Of a stretch of 16,259 nt of DNA, positions 12,079-16,259 are shown piece after piece (the first letter of the stretch is position 1; each line of letters opens with the position of its first letter). Source of the stretch: an uncultured Bacteroidales bacterium (GTDB lineage: Bacteria; Bacteroidota; Bacteroidia; Bacteroidales; Bacteroidaceae); contig CACXLY010000055.1 of assembly GCA_902768605.1 (NCBI GenBank), positions 1 to 16,259 on the forward strand, read 5' to 3'. Under the pieces are notes generated by a model that was not told the DNA's origin, did not search any database, and saw nothing but the letters and a program-made list of their open reading frames with translations. The translations under genes and the position numbers were made by a program.

Positions 12079-14349
12079 ATGATTGACGCCAAGACACTTC
12101 GACTCATCACCCAGAGCGGCTTGCAAAGCTTCGCGCAAGGTCGCATCCTGGACGGCATTGCCGCGCTTCGCACGCTCCTTCCCTACTGCTCGGCAGAGAC
12201 GATATTGAATGCCGAAGCGGAGAGCCTTGAGGAGAACTACCACCACATGCTCTCGTTCCTGCGCAGCGGAGGCAAGGACGAGAAGCGGAACGACGTGCAG
12301 GCGAAGATTCAGAGGCAAGGCGTCGCACTCCTCGAGGAGGCAGGCAGAACCATTCGCATCAAGCTCGACAGCGACCTCTACTGCAATGCCATGATTCGTT
12401 TGAAAGACCTTTATGGCGGTCAGAAAGCGCTCCTCGACAAGTGGAACAGCATCCTCACGCCCGAGGAGGCAGGCGAGGTGCAGGACGACCTCTTCGACCT
12501 CCTGTGGACGTCGCCCTTCTGGACAGCCGAGGACACGGCCTTCTGGTACGACTTCCTGCTGCAGCAAAGGGACATGGTGCAGCAACATCTCGAGGGCGCC
12601 GTCTTCCTTTCCCTTTGGGAACACTATGATGCCGAGAAGATGCAGCTGCTGGGCCTGCTGGCCGAGAGCGAGTGTCACCGCACACACATCCAGTCTGTCT
12701 GCCACCTTCTCCTCTTGAGGCTTCGCCACAAAGAACTCGTCCCCTTGATGCCATCCCTGCCCGGCAGCCTCACCTCCCGCAAAGGCAAGAAGCAGATAGC
12801 GCAGGTCCAGCACGAACTGTTGCTGATGCTCGCCTCGGAAAAAGACTTGGAAAGGGAGCTGAAAGAAGCGGAAGGCATCACGAAGAAACTGACGAACTTC
12901 TTCACAGACCCTGCCTCGAAGGGAGACATACTCAAGGCCTCGCGCAAAGAAGGTGTGGTCGGGTCTATTCAGGACATCATATCTCTGCGCGGCCGCTATT
13001 TGAGAAACCGCCTGCAGCGCGGCCTCGACATCAATCTCTCCAAGATTCCCCTGCTCCACAACTGCGAGTACCTGCGCCGCATCAGCCACTGGTTCATGCC
13101 TTTCGACAAGACGCATCCCCTCTTCCAGTCGGTCATGATTGACGAGAAGGGCAACGAGAAGCAGAACCTCAACACGCTCGTGGACTTCATCCTGGACTGC
13201 GACATCGACAAGTTGGCGATGCTCTATCTCGTGGCTCACGACAAGGACTTCTCGAAAGCCGTGCAGCAACTCGACGAGCAGGAACTGCCCGGAATCGAAA
13301 ATGCCGTCATACCCGAGTACACTTTCCGCTTCATCATGCAGGACCTCTTCCGCTTCTTCGGACACTCTCCCCTGCACTCCCAGCTCTCCAACCCCTTCCG
13401 TGAGAAAGAGATGCTGCTCGATTTCCCCGAACTCGCCACGCTCTTCTCCATCGAGGACGCCGTCGGCTGCAGCAAGTTGCTCTTCGAACTGGGGCGCCAC
13501 AAGCAAGCACTCGTCACGCTCGACGACGTCATCCGTCGCGAGGGAGCCAACGCCTCCGCGCTGCTTCTCAAGGGACAGGTGCTCAGGGAACTGAAGAGAC
13601 CCTCCGAGGCCATCAACCTCGCTCGTAGTGCAGAAATGCTGGAACCCGAGAACACCGAAGTCCTTCGCTTCCTCGTCGAGTGCTATGCCTCGCAGAACCG
13701 TTTTGAGGAAGAGCTGGAATACCTGCAGAAACTGGCTGAGCTCCTTCCCGACGACAAGGCACTTCCCCGCCTCATCGCGACCGCGACGGACAAAGCAGGC
13801 AGGCGGGAGGAAGCCCTCGCCCTCTACTTTAAGCTGGATTATGAAGCCTCGCCGGACGATGAGGACTACGCCGGCCTTGTGGCTTCCATCGCTGACACCG
13901 CACTTACTCTCGGCAAGCTCGACATCGCGGAGCGTTACACGGCGAAGGAACTCGAACTCAGCGACGCTGGGAAGTGGGAAGCGTACGTCAGGCTGGGCCA
14001 CATCCGTCTGCTCGAAGGCGACTGGAAAAGCGCACTCAACAGCTACGAGCAGTACATCAACACCTACTGCGACGAGACAGGCAAAGACATCAACGCCGCC
14101 CTTGCCACGCTCGACAAGCAATGGGAAAGGCTTCGCAAATTAGGGACAACGGACGACGGACAACAGACAACAGACGTCAATGGTCAACGTTCAATGGCCA
14201 ATAATCAATGGTCAATGGTCAACGTTCAACGTTCAATTTTCAATCTTCAATCTTCAATGAACAAAGACCTCCTTCTCATTCGCGACATTCTACAAGCCTC
14301 TGCAACCGCCTCCCGGAGCCAGAATCCTCCACAACCCACAGAGAGGTAA
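12079..14349 (+). CDS. Large TPR-repeat protein with a repeat-derived C-terminal tail
   Basis: This 756-aa protein has no signal peptide and is probably cytoplasmic. Residues 1-460 are helix-rich and charged without a domain I can name. Residues about 464-688 contain tetratricopeptide-like helix pairs, for example KLLFELGRHKQALVTLDDVI, ALLLKGQVLRELKRPSEAIN and AYVRLGHIRLLEGDWKSALN, giving a protein-binding superhelix. From about residue 689 the sequence changes character: it is encoded by 17 heptanucleotides (14144-14262) and reads as degenerate 7-residue repeats TTDDGQQ, TTDVNGQ, RSMANNQ, WSMVNVQ, RSIFNLQ. The final 30 residues (MNKDLLLIRDILQ onwards) follow the array. The ancestral protein may have ended near KQWERLRKLG. 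The partner and process are unknown; the upstream lipoprotein is possibly co-transcribed. Confidence 0.85.
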   Translation: MIDAKTLRLITQSGLQSFAQGRILDGIAALRTLLPYCSAETILNAEAESLEENYHHMLSFLRSGGKDEKRNDVQAKIQRQGVALLEEAGRTIRIKLDSDLYCNAMIRLKDLYGGQKALLDKWNSILTPEEAGEVQDDLFDLLWTSPFWTAEDTAFWYDFLLQQRDMVQQHLEGAVFLSLWEHYDAEKMQLLGLLAESECHRTHIQSVCHLLLLRLRHKELVPLMPSLPGSLTSRKGKKQIAQVQHELLLMLASEKDLERELKEAEGITKKLTNFFTDPASKGDILKASRKEGVVGSIQDIISLRGRYLRNRLQRGLDINLSKIPLLHNCEYLRRISHWFMPFDKTHPLFQSVMIDEKGNEKQNLNTLVDFILDCDIDKLAMLYLVAHDKDFSKAVQQLDEQELPGIENAVIPEYTFRFIMQDLFRFFGHSPLHSQLSNPFREKEMLLDFPELATLFSIEDAVGCSKLLFELGRHKQALVTLDDVIRREGANASALLLKGQVLRELKRPSEAINLARSAEMLEPENTEVLRFLVECYASQNRFEEELEYLQKLAELLPDDKALPRLIATATDKAGRREEALALYFKLDYEASPDDEDYAGLVASIADTALTLGKLDIAERYTAKELELSDAGKWEAYVRLGHIRLLEGDWKSALNSYEQYINTYCDETGKDINAALATLDKQWERLRKLGTTDDGQQTTDVNGQRSMANNQWSMVNVQRSIFNLQSSMNKDLLLIRDILQASATASRSQNPPQPTER
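14144..14262 (+). repeat. 17-unit heptanucleotide array inside the TPR protein gene
   Basis: Seventeen 7-nt units run in unbroken register: GGACAAC, GGACGAC, GGACAAC, AGACAAC, AGACGTC, AATGGTC, AACGTTC, AATGGCC, AATAATC, AATGGTC twice, AACGTTC twice, AATTTTC, AATCTTC twice, AATGAAC. Because three units equal seven codons, the translation repeats every seven residues. A gain or loss of one unit would shift the reading frame of everything after it. Confidence 0.9.
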
Positions 14350-14356
14350 AAATCCA

Positions 14357-14444
14357 TACACGTGTCGTTGGCAATTTACACACTAGTAATTTGCCATTTA
14401 TACACTAGTAAATCGTAAGCGATACACTAGTAAATCACAAACTA
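14357..14444 (+). repeat. Four tandem 22-bp repeats (TACACTAGTAAAT type)
   Basis: Units lie at 14357-14378, 14379-14400, 14401-14422 and 14423-14444. The last three share CACTAGTAA at identical spacing of 22 bp (CACTAG at 14381, 14403 and 14425) with variable remainders; the first is more diverged, sharing TACAC at its start and ATTTA at its end with the second. A spacing of about two helical turns puts the conserved part on one face of the DNA, as in operator or iteron arrays. Confidence 0.75.
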
Positions 14445-14445
14445 T

Positions 14446-14495
14446 GCATGCGTCGTTTGTGAGTTCTGCACGTCAGATGTAAAGACGACGCGTGC
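14446..14495 (+). other. Strong 11-bp hairpin with a 28-base loop
   Basis: GCATGCGTCGT (14446-14456) pairs fully with ACGACGCGTGC (14485-14495), using one U-G wobble in RNA. The loop is 28 bases. No T-tract follows, so it is not a standard terminator. It begins one base after the fourth 22-bp repeat, about 170 bases before the start of the adaptor gene. Confidence 0.6.
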
Positions 14496-14613
14496 GGTGT
14501 ATGATGATGCAAAGCATTAAAATATCTTAAAAAAAACATTGAATTATGACATATAGAACACATCTGTATGCCATTTTGAACACAGCAATGCGCTCTATTT
14601 CATATTTTTTTTG

Positions 14614-14621
14614 TACCTTTG
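14614..14621 (+). promoter_or_regulatory. Bacteroidetes-type -7 box of the RND efflux operon
   Basis: TACCTTTG, followed by CCGCGC, is the same as the pgk -7 box (TACCTTTG, then CCGGGC) and is 44 bases before the ATG at 14666. No good TTTG -33 element is seen at the usual distance, so the promoter may need an activator or be weak. Confidence 0.7.
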
Positions 14622-14665
14622 CCGCGCAAAAAAAATAAAGTATTAAAATCAAGAATACATATTTT

Positions 14666-15781
14666 ATGAGAAAGAAAACTGTTCTAATGCTTCTGGCGCT
14701 GGTTAGCGTCAGCACCTTTCTGTGCAGTTGCGGCGGCAATAAGACACAACAACAAATGCCGTCCGCTAACTTCGAAACCATGAAAGTCACCGCCAAAGAC
14801 GTGACGATGAGCACGAAGTACAGCGCGACTATTCGCGGTCGTCAGGACATTGAGGTCTATCCGCAAGTGGGCGGTACGCTTTGGAAACTGTGTGTGACGG
14901 AAGGCCAGAAGGTCACGAAGGGCCAGACGCTCTTCATCATCGACCAGGTTCCCTATCAGGCTGCCCTCAATACTGCCGTTGCGGCTCAGGAGGCTGCGAA
15001 TGCCGGCCTCGCTACTGCCCAGCTTAATTACGACAGCAAGAAGAAGCTTTTCGACGACGGCATCATCAGCGACGTGGAACTGCAGACGTCGCACAACGCC
15101 CTGCTGAGCGCTAAGGCTCAAGTGGCTCAGGCAAATGCGCAGGTCGTCAATGCTCGCAACAGCCTCAGCTACACCGTCGTGAAGAGTCCCGCCAACGGCG
15201 TTGTCGGCACCCTCCCCTATCGTCAGGGCGCCCTGGTGAGCAGCGCAATGCCTCAGCCCCTCACCACCGTCAGCGACAACACGCAGATGTACGTCTATTT
15301 CTCCATCAGCGAGGCTCAGCTCCTCAATATGACGCGCGAGAACGGCAGCAAGGAAGCCGCCATCGGACAGATGCCTGACGTGACGCTTCTGCTCGTGGAC
15401 GGCAGCGAGTACCCGTACAAGGGCAAGGTGGAGAGCGTGAGTGGCGTGGTGGACCGCAGCACAGGTACCGTGCAGGTTCGCGCCACCTTCGACAATCCCG
15501 AAAAGCTCCTGCTGAGCGGCAGCACCGGCTACGTCGTCATCCCCACCGTCTTCAAGGACAAGATTGTCGTTCCTGCAACAGCTACGGTACAGATGCAGGA
15601 CAAGTTCAAGGTGTATCTCGTGGATAAGGACAACATTGCTCACGAGCAGATTGTCACGACGGAGTCTCTCTCCAACGGCAAGGAATACGTGATAAAGGAC
15701 GGCCTGAAGGTCGGCGACATCATTGTGGCTGAAGGTGCCGGCATGCTGAGAGACGGACAGGACATAAAGCCCAACAAATAA
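14666..15781 (+). CDS. AcrA/MexA-type periplasmic adaptor lipoprotein of an RND efflux pump
   Basis: This 371-aa membrane fusion protein connects an RND pump to an outer-membrane channel. The start is a lipoprotein signal (hydrophobic 6-19, lipobox FLCSC, Cys22). The lipoyl halves are IEVYPQVGGTLWKLCVTEGQ (about 62-81) with the KGQTLFIID segment, and VVKSPANGVVGTLPYRQGAL. Between them is an alpha-hairpin rich in Ala, Gln and Asn (about 95-165). The beta-barrel shows the AcrA-typical TTVSDNTQMYVYFSISEAQL, and the membrane-proximal end has VVAEGAGMLRDGQDIKP. The length is typical. The RND pump gene follows at 15942, so this is the first gene of an operon with its own promoter and upstream repeats. 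Distinct from the MacA-type adaptor at 214 in both sequence and partner. Confidence 0.94.
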   Translation: MRKKTVLMLLALVSVSTFLCSCGGNKTQQQMPSANFETMKVTAKDVTMSTKYSATIRGRQDIEVYPQVGGTLWKLCVTEGQKVTKGQTLFIIDQVPYQAALNTAVAAQEAANAGLATAQLNYDSKKKLFDDGIISDVELQTSHNALLSAKAQVAQANAQVVNARNSLSYTVVKSPANGVVGTLPYRQGALVSSAMPQPLTTVSDNTQMYVYFSISEAQLLNMTRENGSKEAAIGQMPDVTLLLVDGSEYPYKGKVESVSGVVDRSTGTVQVRATFDNPEKLLLSGSTGYVVIPTVFKDKIVVPATATVQMQDKFKVYLVDKDNIAHEQIVTTESLSNGKEYVIKDGLKVGDIIVAEGAGMLRDGQDIKPNK

Positions 15782-15941
15782 AAGGTGAAAAATTAAAAAG
15801 TTGAAAAAGTGAAAAGGTAAAAAAAGTGAAAAGGCAGAAACTTCACCCTTCAACTTTCCTTTTTTAAAATTTTTCGACTCTTCAACTTATTTAATTTTTC
15901 GACTCTTCAACTTTTTAACTTTTCAACTTTTCAACTTTTAT
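15782..15941. repeat. Low-complexity inverted repeat between adaptor and pump genes
   Basis: The left part (15782-15840) is nearly all purine with GTGAAAA-like units, and the right part (15841-15941) is pyrimidine-rich with TTCAACTTT-like units. TGAAAAATTAAAAAGTTGAA (15786-15805) is complementary to TTCAACTTTTTAACTTTTCA (15906-15925) at 19 of 20 positions. ATTTTTCGACTCTTCAACTT occurs twice in the right arm. The last unit ends one base before the pump ATG. Confidence 0.8.
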
Positions 15942-16259
15942 ATGAAAGGTAATATCTTCATCAAACGACCTGTGATGGCCATCTCCATAGCCATCATGAT
16001 TCTTTTGGTCGGCGCCATATCGTTCACTTCACTGCCTTTGGAGCAGTATCCCGACATCGCTCCGCCAACGGTCAGCGTTTATACTACCTACACGGGTGCA
16101 AGTGCGGATGCCGTGATGAACGCCGTCATCCAGCCTCTTGAAGAGGCCATCAACGGTGTGGAGAACATGTTGTACATGAGCAGTACGGCCACCAACGCAG
16201 GTTCTGCCACCATTAACGTCATCTTCAAGCAAGGCACAGACCCCGACATGGCAGCGGTC
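15942..16259 (+). CDS. AcrB/MexB-type RND efflux pump, N-terminal part (partial)
   Basis: The gene runs off the window after 106 codons. The visible part is the classic start of an HAE-1 family inner-membrane proton-driven pump: NIFIKRPVMAISIAIMILLV is the first membrane helix, then SLPLEQYPDIAPPTVSVYTT, TGASADAVMNAVIQPLEEAI, NGVENMLYMSST and FKQGTDPDMA, all at the positions expected in the porter domain. The start MKGNIFIKRP is standard for the family. It follows the AcrA-type adaptor in the same direction; an outer-membrane factor gene would be expected beyond the window. Substrate range cannot be told from this part. Confidence 0.96.
   Translation, partial: MKGNIFIKRPVMAISIAIMILLVGAISFTSLPLEQYPDIAPPTVSVYTTYTGASADAVMNAVIQPLEEAINGVENMLYMSSTATNAGSATINVIFKQGTDPDMAAV

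Larger units (their letters stand above)
14350..14665. other. 316-base regulatory gap before the RND operon
   Basis: No gene is supported here on either strand. The gap holds four 22-bp repeats (14357-14444), a strong hairpin (14446-14495), an A/T-rich stretch and a promoter box (14614-14621). It is the largest structured non-coding region in the window and belongs, by position, to control of the efflux genes downstream. Confidence 0.7.

Noticed and set aside
12037..14121. 694-codon open frame on the minus strand
   Set aside because: It lies antisense to the TPR protein gene, whose codons mostly end in C or G and so rarely give stops on the other strand; the translation is compositionally skewed and shows no domain.
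14357..14444. Plasmid replication origin with iterons
   Set aside because: The repeats are iteron-like, but there is no replication initiator gene and the setting is a chromosomal efflux operon.
14684..15853. 389-codon minus-strand frame over the AcrA-type gene
   Set aside because: Antisense shadow of a well-supported gene; rich in His, Ala and Leu without a recognisable motif.

Overview
The window looks like chromosomal DNA of a Bacteroidales bacterium, most likely Prevotella or a close relative. This rests on promoters of the form TAnnTTTG (TATCTTTG at 6205, TACCTTTG at 9706 and 14614), a general lack of Shine-Dalgarno sites, a BspA-type leucine-rich repeat protein ending in the Prevotella-style tail YNLAGQR, ABC efflux split into separate ATPase and permease genes, a DUF4468-like protein and a GH43 glycosidase. 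All convincing genes are on the + strand. Most use C/G-ending codons, which creates long false antisense frames; the stretch from about 6200 to 8500 is visibly richer in A/T.

Layout. 2-3617: end of a TolC-type outer membrane factor, then a MacA-type adaptor lipoprotein, a MacB-type ATPase and a MacB-type permease, together a tripartite ABC export operon. 3694-5441: a secreted DUF4468-like protein and a GH43 glycosidase. 5531-6199: endonuclease III. 6235-6945: a minimal nucleotidyltransferase/HEPN toxin-antitoxin-like pair whose HEPN member carries a one-base frameshift. 6946-7234: gene-poor, structured DNA. 7235-9456: an unknown 135-aa protein, a BspA-like protein and an unlisted 59-aa small protein, closed by a clear terminator at 9491-9522. 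9751-14349: phosphoglycerate kinase from its own promoter, an orphan substrate-binding lipoprotein and a 756-aa TPR protein. 14350-14665: a regulatory gap with four 22-bp repeats, a strong hairpin and a promoter. 14666-16259: an AcrA-type adaptor lipoprotein and the start of an AcrB-type RND pump, a second efflux operon.

The most unusual signal lies between and partly inside the genes. Many junctions are filled with arrays of heptanucleotides in exact 7-nt register (1381-1522, 4404-4467, 9232-9266, 11024-11058 with 11087-11114, and 14144-14262), or with related purine/pyrimidine arms (12004-12061, 15782-15941). Several are inverted repeats in which the upstream stop codon sits in or beside the left arm and the downstream start codon sits in or just after the right arm. 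Three genes start within the same AACTATGAAC context. The 17-unit array at 14144-14262 is translated as the tail of the TPR protein. A second family, a palindrome with core CTCCCCCTT-A-AAGGGGGAG and an ACCCC flank, occurs four times in the first 5.5 kb, once inside the signal-peptide coding region of the DUF4468-like gene. Two unrelated intergenic regions hold tandem 22-bp repeats. No single complete new system is proven here; the junction arrays, the absorbed repeats, the broken MNT/HEPN pair and the small 59-aa protein are the items that most deserve checking.
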